Below, one piece after another: positions 35,265-43,962 of a stretch of 64,000 nt of DNA (the stretch's first letter is position 1; the number at the start of each line of letters is the position of its first letter). The stretch spans positions 62,001 through 126,000 of the forward strand of contig NZ_CP047591.1 in NCBI RefSeq assembly GCF_010120715.1, written 5' to 3'. Both the position numbers and the translations under genes were made by a program. The notes beneath the pieces were generated by a model, which saw only the letters and a list, made by a program, of their open reading frames with translations, was not told the DNA's origin and made no database searches. Source of the DNA: Aminipila terrae. Lineage in GTDB: Bacteria > Bacillota > Clostridia > Peptostreptococcales > Anaerovoracaceae.

Positions 35265-36689
35265 CTAATCAATTGTAATATCCGTATAATAATACTTTAA
35301 TATATCCTTATATGTAAAGTCCTTTTTTGCCATTTCAACTGCGCTGTCCTGAGGAAGACCTGCACCATGTCCATAACCGACTCCAACAAAGGTTACATTT
35401 CCGCCGCTTACACTTTCAACGGTATTGGATACTGGTGTATTTCCTGATGACTGAATCATAAGGCTGGTATTTTTGCCATTATGAACATACAGGCTTTTTT
35501 TGTCAATCTTATTGGTCACTCCGTTTTTATCTATAACGCAGACTGTATCAGGCAGCTCCGTGGCACTGCTCTGGGCCTTTGATACGGCAAAAGCTTTTGA
35601 TGTGTTATCGGGGGTTGTTGTTGGGGTAATTCCTGCTTCACTCAAAGAAAACATGGTGGATTTTATCACGGTAGACCCCAGAACACTCCTTATTTTGTCT
35701 TTTTGTATAACCGCAGTGCCCCCAGTTCCAGTAAATTGAATGGTATCTACCGCTCCTGACTGATTTCTCTTTGTGATAGAAACATTTGTAACATTTCCCA
35801 CATTGTAGCCTGCTGAAGATAATTTACTGGATAAATCAGCAAAGGTATAAGCCTGACTCCAGGCATAAGTAGGAGAATATTCATCTTTCACTGCTTTTAA
35901 GTAACCCACACTTCCTCCCCATACGTCCTGGGCATCCAGTGTATACCCTCCGCTATTTTTATAGAAAAATGCAGCTACTGTATCCCCATTATATTTTATG
36001 GTTTCTCCTTTTGTCTGGTCAACAGCACTTATGGTCTCAGGATATTCATCGTTATATCCCTTATAAACCTGGCAGTGTGTCGTTGAACAAAGGTCAAAAC
36101 CATATGAGTTATGATTTCCAAGTTTACATACAGCATAGCTTCTGGCAGCTACTGCCTGAGCTTTTAAAGCTTCTGCTGGATAAGATTTGCTTAATTCTCC
36201 ATTTATGACACCATATAAATACTGTTCTATGGGTAAAAGATTAATAATGGTCAGGCTTCCAGAGGAAACATTGAACATAATTCCTCCTCTGTATTTACTG
36301 CTTCCAAAGGTTACAGTACCGCCATTTTCATAATTAAAAGGCATGATACAGTTGACATTGTTCTGATTGTCATTCATCACCACCGTTTCACCGGAGCTTT
36401 TCGTTCCTATAAGCTGTATACCCCCAGACTGAAGACGGATTACCACTTTATTTACATCGGGAAAAGCCGCGATTTCCGTAAAGCCATCATTATTTCCAAC
36501 ACCCATACGTACACCGCCGTCAAAATTTATTGCATATTCACTTGCACTTGAACTCCCATATTTTAGTCCTATCCGTATATATTCAGGCACAGTTGCTGCA
36601 TCAGCATACTCCATACTAAAAACACCATATGCCGCTATAATCATGGCAAAAGCTATAATAGTTGACAAAATTCTTTTTACTGTAAACAT
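35265..36689 (-). CDS. SpoIID/LytB-domain secreted protein
   Basis: 474 residues. N-terminal signal or anchor (IIAFAMIIAAYGVFSMEYADA). The SpoIID domain spans about 135-345: LPIEQYLYGVINGELSKSYP, EALKAQAVAARSYAVCKLG, FFYKNSGGYTLDAQDVWGG, with the conserved Glu. Near the C-terminus GVGYGHGAGLPQDSAVEMAK completes the fold. SpoIID is a lytic transglycosylase acting on denuded glycan at engulfment; this homologue may serve sporulation or vegetative wall turnover. Conserved position after ruvB. Confidence 0.92.
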   Translation of the reverse strand: MFTVKRILSTIIAFAMIIAAYGVFSMEYADAATVPEYIRIGLKYGSSSASEYAINFDGGVRMGVGNNDGFTEIAAFPDVNKVVIRLQSGGIQLIGTKSSGETVVMNDNQNNVNCIMPFNYENGGTVTFGSSKYRGGIMFNVSSGSLTIINLLPIEQYLYGVINGELSKSYPAEALKAQAVAARSYAVCKLGNHNSYGFDLCSTTHCQVYKGYNDEYPETISAVDQTKGETIKYNGDTVAAFFYKNSGGYTLDAQDVWGGSVGYLKAVKDEYSPTYAWSQAYTFADLSSKLSSAGYNVGNVTNVSITKRNQSGAVDTIQFTGTGGTAVIQKDKIRSVLGSTVIKSTMFSLSEAGITPTTTPDNTSKAFAVSKAQSSATELPDTVCVIDKNGVTNKIDKKSLYVHNGKNTSLMIQSSGNTPVSNTVESVSGGNVTFVGVGYGHGAGLPQDSAVEMAKKDFTYKDILKYYYTDITID

Positions 36690-36709
36690 CGTATCTGCTC
36701 CTTATGTTT

Positions 36710-37725
36710 CTAATCCGGTAACTCTATTCCCAGGTGTTTATAGGCTTGTTCTGAAACCATTCTTCCTTTTTGGGTTCGGTGTAAGAAGCCCGCCTGAATC
36801 AAATAGGGTTCATATACATCTTCAATCGTTACTCTGTCCTCACCTATGGATGCTGCAATAGTATCTATCCCAACAGGCCCGCCTTTAAATCTCTCTATAA
36901 TCATCCTCAGTATTTCCCGGTCAAGGGACTCCAGTCCATACTCATCCACCCCAAGGGACTTTAAAGTCTCATTGGTTATATCTAGATCAATGATACCGCT
37001 GCCCTTTACCTGGCAAAAGTCTCTCACTCGTTTGAGAATTCTGTTGGCAACTCGTGGAGTTCCTCTTGATCTCTTAGCCATGGCTTCAAGAGAATCCTCA
37101 TCCACATCAATATTTAAAAGTCCTGCTGATCTTTTGATAATCTTTTTTAACTCGTCAATAGTGTAAAGTTCAAATTTACTGATTACGCCGAACCTGTCCC
37201 TGAGAGGAGCTGATAAACTGCCTGCTCTGGTAGTGGCTCCAATTAAAGTAAACTTAGCCAGATCCAGTCTGATGGACCGGGCTGAGGGCCCCTTCCCTAT
37301 GATTATGTCTAAGGCATAATCCTCCATGGCAGAATATAATACTTCCTCTACAGACCGGTTCAGCCTGTGTATCTCATCGATAAAAAGTACATCATTCTCG
37401 TTTAAGTTTGTCAGAATGGCTGCCAGATCCCCTGCTCTTTCTATGGCAGGACCAGAAGTTATTCTTAAATCAACCCCCAGTTCATTGGCTATTATACCAG
37501 CCAGAGTGGTTTTTCCCAAACCAGGGGGCCATAGAAAAGTACATGATCTAATGGCTCGTTTCTCATTTGTGCAGCTTCAATAAACACTTTTAAGTTTTCT
37601 GTTGCTGTTTTCTGTCCAATATAATCTTCTAACTTTTTAGGTCTTAAAGTAAGCTCTACCCCTTCTTCATCCCGGTTTTGGTTTGTGGAGGTAACACGCT
37701 CATCATATTCCATAAAATCCATCAT
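36710..37725 (-). CDS. ruvB: Holliday junction helicase RuvB, broken by one base in the Walker A
   Basis: The first frame (37725-37492) covers the N-terminus to DHVLFYGP; the second (from 37519) continues GKTTLAGIIANELGV to the C-terminal winged helix (RTQKGRMVSEQAYKHLGI). The GPPGLGKTT Walker A is interrupted at GGGGG 37524-37528 on the plus strand; one more base restores it. Walker B LFIDEIHRLN and sensor GATTRAGSL are intact. Repaired length about 338. RuvB drives branch migration with RuvA. As neighbours ruvA and ruvC are intact, a sequence error is likely. AGGAG lies 5 bases before the ATG. Confidence 0.93.
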
Positions 37726-37742
37726 AAATGCTCCTGTTTACA

Positions 37743-38339
37743 TTAGCATAATCGTTTTAATGCTCTCTTTATATAATCTTCAACAGTCAGATTATTTTCT
37801 TCTATACCTGCAAGGGCCTCAACCGCTTCTCCTTTGCTGTATCCCAGTGCAATCAAGGCATTAACAGCTTCTCCCTTTTCGTTCAGGTTAACATTTGTAA
37901 TATCTGAAGCTGAAATACCACCTGTTATAGCTTCCGCTGCATCCAGTTTATCTTTCAGTTCCAGAACAATCCGCTGTGCAGTTTTTTTGCCTATACCATT
38001 TGCTTTTGTAAGGGCAGCTGCATCTTCAAACACAATGGCTTTCTGAAGTTCCATAACTGGCAGCGTCGAAAGAATGGATAAAGCTGCCTTTGCACCTACT
38101 CCATTGACCGTCATAAGCTTTCTGAACAGTTGTAAGCTCTCCTTATCAGCAAATCCATAAATACTTATATCATCTTCTCTGACTATCATAGCAGTATATA
38201 CCATTACCTGCTGTCCTTCTTTTGCCAGATAAACAGAAGAATTGTCCGGGACATAGACTTCATATCCCAGTCCACCTGTTTCAATAACAATACCTCCAGA
38301 AAAGTGCATAGCCAGTATTCCTTTTATAAAATGAAGCAT
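37743..38339 (-). CDS. ruvA: Holliday junction DNA helicase subunit RuvA
   Basis: 198 residues. OB-fold domain I (MLHFIKGILAMHFSGGIVIE), two HhH motifs in domain II (MTVNGVGAKAALSILS, KANGIGKKTAQRIVLEL) and domain III (ALGYSKGEAVEALAGI) that contacts RuvB. Between ruvC and ruvB. Confidence 0.97.
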   Translation of the reverse strand: MLHFIKGILAMHFSGGIVIETGGLGYEVYVPDNSSVYLAKEGQQVMVYTAMIVREDDISIYGFADKESLQLFRKLMTVNGVGAKAALSILSTLPVMELQKAIVFEDAAALTKANGIGKKTAQRIVLELKDKLDAAEAITGGISASDITNVNLNEKGEAVNALIALGYSKGEAVEALAGIEENNLTVEDYIKRALKRLC

Positions 38340-38370
38340 TTCGACCTCCTCACAGTCTGTAACATATGTA

Positions 38371-38877
38371 TTATCTTGATTTTATCGCTCCTGCCAGCCG
38401 TTTATTGGCGTTGGCGGAATGACCATGGCATATGGCTGCTGCCAGTGCATCTGCAGTGTCATCAGGTTTTGGGACTTCTTTCAAATTCAAAATGGTTTTA
38501 ACCATATTTTGTACCTGCTTCTTTTCAGCTCTCCCATACCCTACCAGGGCCTGTTTTATCTGCAAAGGTGTATATTCTGCTATATCCATCCCTGAATTGG
38601 CGCAGGCAAGTATTGCTACTCCTCTGGCTTGTCCCACCATGATAGCCGTTTTGGTGTTTGTATTAAAAAACAATTCCTCAATAGAAGCTACTTCTGGTTC
38701 ATACTCCGCAATAATTTCGGTCAGTGAACTATATAGACATTTAAGTCTGTCGGTCATGCACATAGAAGCTTCAGTTGTAACGGCTCCATATCCACAAACC
38801 TTAAAATGGTTACCTGTCATGTCAATGATTCCATATCCCAGAATTGCATAACCCGGATCTATACCTAATATTCTCAT
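38371..38877 (-). CDS. ruvC: Crossover junction endodeoxyribonuclease RuvC
   Basis: 168 residues. RNase H-like fold with acidic residues in RILGIDPGYAILGYG (first Asp), SIEELFFNTNTKTA (Glu) and PKPDDTADALAAAICHG (Asp pair). Resolves Holliday junctions with RuvAB. First gene of the minus-strand ruvCAB group, divergent from argR. Confidence 0.97.
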   Translation of the reverse strand: MRILGIDPGYAILGYGIIDMTGNHFKVCGYGAVTTEASMCMTDRLKCLYSSLTEIIAEYEPEVASIEELFFNTNTKTAIMVGQARGVAILACANSGMDIAEYTPLQIKQALVGYGRAEKKQVQNMVKTILNLKEVPKPDDTADALAAAICHGHSANANKRLAGAIKSR

Positions 38878-39047
38878 AAATTCTCCATAACTATAATATT
38901 ATATCACAAATTTGTTCTAATCCAAATTGTATTATCTTTTCCATTTTATCACACAAACACATGTTTGTCCACCTGTGTATATACATATACTCTGCTGCAT
39001 AAATGTTTTTTACAGTTGGAAAACCAATGCATAAATTATAATTGTTA

Positions 39048-39077
39048 TTGAATATTTCTGTATAATTATGTTATAGT
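39048..39077 (+). promoter_or_regulatory. Promoter of argR-recN
   Basis: TTGAAT (39048-39053), 18 bp, TATAGT (39072-39077), 48 bp before argR. TGCATAAATTATAAT (about 39028-39042) just upstream is a loose ARG-box-like AT stretch, which would fit autoregulation but is not specific. Confidence 0.5.
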
Positions 39078-39125
39078 ATACACGTAATGTATTTTTTATT
39101 TTAAGAACTGCGCGGAGGTAATAGT

Positions 39126-39575
39126 ATGCGTTATTCAAGGCAAAACAAAATTCTTGAAATTATAAGCAATTTTGAAGTAGAAACACAGGAAAAACTGGCT
39201 TCATTACTAAAAGAAAGTGGTTACGATGTTACTCAGGCCACCATCTCAAGAGATATTAAAGAACTTCAGCTAATTAAAGTCTTATCAAACACTGGAAAAT
39301 ACAAATATGCTTTAGGTAACTCTATAGAAACACCTATTTCTGATAGATTTATTAAAATTTTTAAGGAAACAATTCGTAGCGTTGCTGCATCTTATAACCT
39401 CATTGTGGTAAAAACTCTATCTGGCTGCGGCCCTGCGGCAGGTGAAGCGATTGATTCCCTGAACTTCCCTCACATTGTGGGATCTGTGGCAGGCGACAAT
39501 ACACTTATGATTATAGTAGATGATTTGGAAAATGTCCCTGCTCTTGTAGAAAAGTTTAATGATTTATTACAATAA
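39126..39575 (+). CDS. argR: Arginine repressor ArgR/AhrC
   Basis: 149 residues. Winged-helix N-domain (TQEKLASLLKESGYDVTQATISRDIKELQL) and C-terminal hexamerisation/arginine-binding domain with SGCGPAAGEAIDSL and GDNTLMIIVDD. GGAGG precedes the ATG. Followed after 23 bp by recN, a conserved pair in Bacillota. Represses arginine synthesis and activates catabolism when arginine is bound. Confidence 0.96.
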   Translation: MRYSRQNKILEIISNFEVETQEKLASLLKESGYDVTQATISRDIKELQLIKVLSNTGKYKYALGNSIETPISDRFIKIFKETIRSVAASYNLIVVKTLSGCGPAAGEAIDSLNFPHIVGSVAGDNTLMIIVDDLENVPALVEKFNDLLQ

Positions 39576-39598
39576 TACCCTTTGGGAGGTTAATAATT

Positions 39599-41272
39599 AT
39601 GATTTCTCATTTACATGTAAAAGATTTCGCCATTATTAACGAAATGGATGTAGATTTTCATACTGGTTTAAATATCATCACCGGCGAAACAGGTGCAGGT
39701 AAATCTATTATTATAGAAGCAGTAAGCCTTGCTTTAGGGAGCAGGGCAGATACTGCTTTTGTTCGTTCTGGGAAAGATAAAGCAGTCATTGAACTTATCA
39801 TGGAAGACTGTCCATCACAAGCCACTGACCTTTTAGTGGAAAATGATATTCCCATTGATGATAACCAGGTTATAATAAAACGTGAAATTTCCATCTCAGG
39901 AAAAAGCATATGCAGAATTAATAATCAGATTGTTTCTGTTTCATTTTTGAATATGCTTTGTAAAAAACTGGCCGATATCCACGGTCAGTATGATCATCAG
40001 TCATTACTGGATCCCGAGCTACATATCACTTTTGTTGATTTATACAATAGTTCTGAAATACTACCAGTGAAAGCTCTGACAGAAAAGTTTTATCTGGAAT
40101 ACCGAAAGCTTTCTACTGAGTTAAATCAGCTGACAAAAAATGCTGCTGACAATCAGCGTAAACATGATTTTATGGCCTTTGAGTTAAACGAAATTAATAA
40201 TGCCAGGCTTTCCCCCGGAGAGGATACGGCTTTAGAGGAAGAGATTCTTTCATTGCAAAACAGTGAAAAAATATATGGCAATCTGTCAGATGCTTATGAT
40301 TCCGTTTATGGCAATTCCCCTTCCGTCCTTCAGACTTTAGCAAAAGTACAAAATCAGCTTCAGGAAATATCACCATATTCTAAGTCTGTATGCGACTTAC
40401 TTTCGGATTTTGATGATGCTTATTATAAACTGGAAGATATAAGCAGAGAAATCCGGAATATCAGAGACAATATAACCTTTTCACCGGAGCAGCTGGATTC
40501 AGCTATTTCCAGAATGGATCTTATTGACAAGTTAAAACTGAAATATGGCGGGTCCATAGAAGAGATATTAGCTTACCGGACACAACTGGAAGAAGATTTA
40601 TCTCGTATTGAAAATATTGATGAGGCAAAATCCACTCTTTCCCACCAGCTTTCAGTATGCGAGGAGCAGTTGAAATTAGCATCACAAAGGCTTTCAGCTC
40701 TTAGAAAAGCATCTGCTAAAGAGCTCCAGATTAAAATTATGGAGCAACTTTTTGAGCTGAGTTTTACCAACTCAGAATTTCAAATTAAAATTTCTGACAA
40801 TCCCGCCGGCTTTACAGCCAACGGTACGGATACAGCAGAATTTCTGATTAGTACCAACCGGGGAGAACCACTGAAACCACTGGCTAAAATTGCTTCTGGC
40901 GGTGAGATGTCCAGAATCATGCTTGCATTTAAAAAGATTGTGGGCGATTATGACGATATTCCTACTATGATTTTTGATGAAATAGATACTGGTATTAGTG
41001 GAATTGCAGCCAGTGTAGTGGGCAGGAAACTAAAAGAAATTGCACAGAACCATCAGATTATCTGTATTACCCATCTTCCACAGATCACAGCCTGCGGAAG
41101 CCATAACTATAAAATAGTAAAACATTCCGATGATACTTCTACTTACACCACTTTAGTACCTCTTTCCAAAGAAGAAAAAATTAAGGAGGTTGCAAGACTT
41201 TTAGGAGGATTGAACATTACCGAGTCCACTTTAAAAAGTGCTGAAGAACTTATCGAAGTTTCTTCCAGATAA
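39599..41272 (+). CDS. recN: DNA repair protein RecN
   Basis: 557 residues, SMC-like ATPase. Walker A ITGETGAGKSIIIEA at about 32, long coiled coil from ~150 to 385, signature ASGGEMSRIMLAFK and Walker B PTMIFDEIDTGISG in the C-terminal half. Acts in double-strand-break repair at the nucleoid. Downstream of argR and closed by the hairpin at 41278-41340. Confidence 0.96.
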   Translation: MISHLHVKDFAIINEMDVDFHTGLNIITGETGAGKSIIIEAVSLALGSRADTAFVRSGKDKAVIELIMEDCPSQATDLLVENDIPIDDNQVIIKREISISGKSICRINNQIVSVSFLNMLCKKLADIHGQYDHQSLLDPELHITFVDLYNSSEILPVKALTEKFYLEYRKLSTELNQLTKNAADNQRKHDFMAFELNEINNARLSPGEDTALEEEILSLQNSEKIYGNLSDAYDSVYGNSPSVLQTLAKVQNQLQEISPYSKSVCDLLSDFDDAYYKLEDISREIRNIRDNITFSPEQLDSAISRMDLIDKLKLKYGGSIEEILAYRTQLEEDLSRIENIDEAKSTLSHQLSVCEEQLKLASQRLSALRKASAKELQIKIMEQLFELSFTNSEFQIKISDNPAGFTANGTDTAEFLISTNRGEPLKPLAKIASGGEMSRIMLAFKKIVGDYDDIPTMIFDEIDTGISGIAASVVGRKLKEIAQNHQIICITHLPQITACGSHNYKIVKHSDDTSTYTTLVPLSKEEKIKEVARLLGGLNITESTLKSAEELIEVSSR

Positions 41273-41277
41273 AAAAA

Positions 41278-41340
41278 TGAAAAAGCTTCTAAGCTTAAAA
41301 AGAGAATATTTTCTCCTATTTGCTTAAAAGCTTTTTTTAT
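41278..41340. terminator. Bidirectional terminator between recN and chemoreceptor 1
   Basis: AAAAAGCTTCTAAGC (about 41281-41295) pairs with GCTTAAAAGCTTTTTT near 41322-41337, with T- and A-runs at the two sides. It serves the convergent recN (+) and chemoreceptor (-) transcripts. Confidence 0.8.
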
Positions 41341-41358
41341 ATGGAATCGTTATTTTTC

Positions 41359-43509
41359 CTATCTGCCAGCTGTACCAGCTGAAATTTTAAATCGATCCAC
41401 CAGTTCTTTTAACATATTGGCCTGCCCTGCAAGTTCTTCACTGGCTGCGGCACTTTCTTCTGCCGTTGCTGAATTGGTTTGTACAATGGAGGCAATCTGG
41501 TCCACACCTAAGGTTATCTGCTCTATTCGATTTGCCTGGGTGTCAGATGCCTGTGCAATTCTTCCTGCTGATTCAACCAGTTTTCCTGTTGATTCAGCCA
41601 CTTCATTTATGGTATTAACTGTATCTACTGCAATCTTGGAACCGTTTTGAATAGCAGAAATAGTGTTTTCAATAAGCTCTGTTGTATTTTGAGCTGCTTC
41701 AGCACTTTTCTGAGCCAGATTTCTCACTTCATCTGCAACTACAGCAAATCCTTTTCCTGCGGTACCTGCACGCGCTGCTTCAACAGCTGCATTCAGTGCC
41801 AGAATATTTGTCTGGAAGGCAATATCATCAATAGTCTTAATGATCTTACTGATTTCATTTGCAGAATTTGAAATATCTGCCATAGCGTTGGTCATCTCTG
41901 ACATCTGTACAGTTCCCGCCCTCAGAGCATTTCCTGCTTGTCTTGCAATTTCATTTGAATCCTTTGCATAATCTGCAGTCCCTTTGATTTCCGTCGCTAC
42001 CTCAGAAATGGTTGCAGATAGTTCTTCAATGGAAGATGCCTGTTCCGTAGCTCCCTGGGAAAGAGCCTGTGCCCCGTCTGAAACCTGGTCACTGCTTACA
42101 TTTACCTGCTCTGACGCCTTGCTGATGTCAACAATTGCAGAAGTCAGATTATATTCAATGTCATCATACATCTTATATAATTTAGCATACTCTCCTACAT
42201 ATTTATCAGGGCACTGGCTTTTTGCTGTAAAATCCCCATTTGAAATAAGCTCCAACGTAGAAGCTACGTCTGAGATAATGGTTCGTATGTTATTGGACAT
42301 TTCATTAAAGGCATCTGTCAGTTTGCCAATTTCATCATTTCTGTCTGATGTGAGGTTTAATTCAAAATCACCACTTGTAATTTTATCTGCTGCCATTACC
42401 ATTCCATCAAGGGGTTTTAACGATTTGTTAACAAGAAGGAAAAGGATGAAATTTACCACTCCTAAAGCTATTACCATTAGAACAACCTGTAAACAAACGA
42501 ATCTCATAATAGGATTGTTGATTTCACTCTCATGAATCCCTACCATGGACCACCATGTCTGATTACCTGCCTTAATGGGATAAAAAAAGCAGATTACATT
42601 TTTACCTTCTTTATTTGTAAAATTAGCATTAAATAATTTATGTTTGCTCAATTTCTCTTTAACGCCAGTCATTTTTTCCCTATCAGTGTAATATTCAGTT
42701 AAATTATGTCCTATATTTTTTACATCTGCAGGATCATAAATAATATTGTTTTTGTCACTGTAAATATTAAAAAACATGGTGGAATATTTACTTCCTGCAT
42801 TTTCTTTAAACTCGGAAAATACATCTATATTTATATCTGCTGTAACAACCCCCACAGCATTTCCATTTACCACAATCGGATAAGACGCTGTTATCATATT
42901 TATTCCGTTATCTACATAAGTTTCGCTTAAATGTATCTTTTGGGTTTCATGTGCTACCTTATAATATTCTTCATTACAATACTCTTCATATTTGCCATAG
43001 GTCTGGATTGAATTTGATGCAACATCACTATCTGCAATGTAAAGGGTATAGTCTCTTACATTTTTATCAAAAGCGTAAGGTTCAAAATATACCCCCATTC
43101 CAACTATGTCTTCATTATTTACAATATTATTTTTAATATTATCAATAACATATTGTTCTATGCTTTTCGCTTTCCCTGACAGAGGAATATTATATACAAC
43201 ACTTATGTCACTACCACTATTATTTACATCAGAACCATTATTCATAGATTCAGATATATAGGTTGAAAGTAATTGTACATCTTTCTCTGACTCTTTTAAA
43301 ATACTATCGGAAACAATAGCATTTGTTTTAGCAGTACTTGAAAATTCCGATATTACTGAATTGTTCATTTGAGAATATGTATTTACAGACGACAAAGTTA
43401 TAAAAATAGCAAATATAATCATTAATATTAAAAAAACCATACATATCAATCTTGTAGCAACTTTTTGTTTTCTTCCGACCCCTATTCCCACTCTACTGAT
43501 TATCTTCAT
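41359..43509 (-). CDS. Methyl-accepting chemotaxis protein 1
   Basis: 716 residues. Transmembrane segment at ~20-42, extracellular dCache-type ligand domain (~45-325; GMGVYFEPYAFD, VGVVTADINIDVF, GNQTWWSMVGIHESEI), second membrane segment ~333-358, HAMP, and the signalling domain with the hairpin tip IDDIAFQTNILALNAAVEAA. Near twin of the gene at 43963-46113: the cytoplasmic halves differ at only about a dozen positions, the sensor halves much more. Ligand unknown. The leader carries a terminator (43645-43685). Confidence 0.95.
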   Translation of the reverse strand: MKIISRVGIGVGRKQKVATRLICMVFLILMIIFAIFITLSSVNTYSQMNNSVISEFSSTAKTNAIVSDSILKESEKDVQLLSTYISESMNNGSDVNNSGSDISVVYNIPLSGKAKSIEQYVIDNIKNNIVNNEDIVGMGVYFEPYAFDKNVRDYTLYIADSDVASNSIQTYGKYEEYCNEEYYKVAHETQKIHLSETYVDNGINMITASYPIVVNGNAVGVVTADINIDVFSEFKENAGSKYSTMFFNIYSDKNNIIYDPADVKNIGHNLTEYYTDREKMTGVKEKLSKHKLFNANFTNKEGKNVICFFYPIKAGNQTWWSMVGIHESEINNPIMRFVCLQVVLMVIALGVVNFILFLLVNKSLKPLDGMVMAADKITSGDFELNLTSDRNDEIGKLTDAFNEMSNNIRTIISDVASTLELISNGDFTAKSQCPDKYVGEYAKLYKMYDDIEYNLTSAIVDISKASEQVNVSSDQVSDGAQALSQGATEQASSIEELSATISEVATEIKGTADYAKDSNEIARQAGNALRAGTVQMSEMTNAMADISNSANEISKIIKTIDDIAFQTNILALNAAVEAARAGTAGKGFAVVADEVRNLAQKSAEAAQNTTELIENTISAIQNGSKIAVDTVNTINEVAESTGKLVESAGRIAQASDTQANRIEQITLGVDQIASIVQTNSATAEESAAASEELAGQANMLKELVDRFKISAGTAGR

Positions 43510-43644
43510 AGCAATCTCCTTTAACTACTTTTATGATTCCAGCTGACATTTTACGAACTAGTATAGCAAGTTATTGTTGTGTTTCTAATTATCTTTCATT
43601 CTCCCATAATTTTTACCACTCTTTCCTTCAAAATTTGATTCAAA

Positions 43645-43766
43645 AAAACAAAAAATGCCCCAAATATATAAATATTCAAGGCATTACGTCATGCTGAATC
43701 ATGCTAATTTAAAATGCTACTACGCATCTACCATATTATGGTAACACGTAATAAATCATTTGTCAA
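43645..43766 (-). promoter_or_regulatory. Promoter and terminator-bearing leader of chemoreceptor 1
   Basis: TTGACA (43766-43761), 17 bp, TACCAT (43743-43738), overlapped by the palindrome TACCATATTATGGTA (43729-43743). About 50 bases on, AATGCC/GGCATT (43680-43685 with 43654-43659), with a partly pairing AT-rich interior, is followed by TTTTTTG. The terminator sits about 140 bases before the start codon, so transcription is likely attenuated. The leader is conserved in the twin gene. It does not match riboswitch classes I recall. Confidence 0.6.
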
Positions 43767-43866
43767 TTAGCTATGCTAACAATCTAAAGTAATATGTTAA
43801 AAAATTGTGAACTTTTATAATTGACATAGATTTTATACTACCAACTCACAAAATTTGTTCTAAACA

Positions 43867-43898
43867 ATGAGAGGCCGCTTTTTTAAGCCGCCTCTCAT
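43867..43898 (-). terminator. Hairpin after chemoreceptor 2
   Basis: ATGAGAGGCCGC (43867-43878) pairs with GCCGCCTCTCAT (43887-43898) with one mismatch; TTTTTTAA in the loop. Lies 65 bases past the stop of the second chemoreceptor. Confidence 0.7.
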
Positions 43899-43962
43899 TT
43901 AAAATTCTAGGGTAAAAGCTTATGGCAGACTTTTTTCTCCACAAGCTAAATCTTTACTTTTT

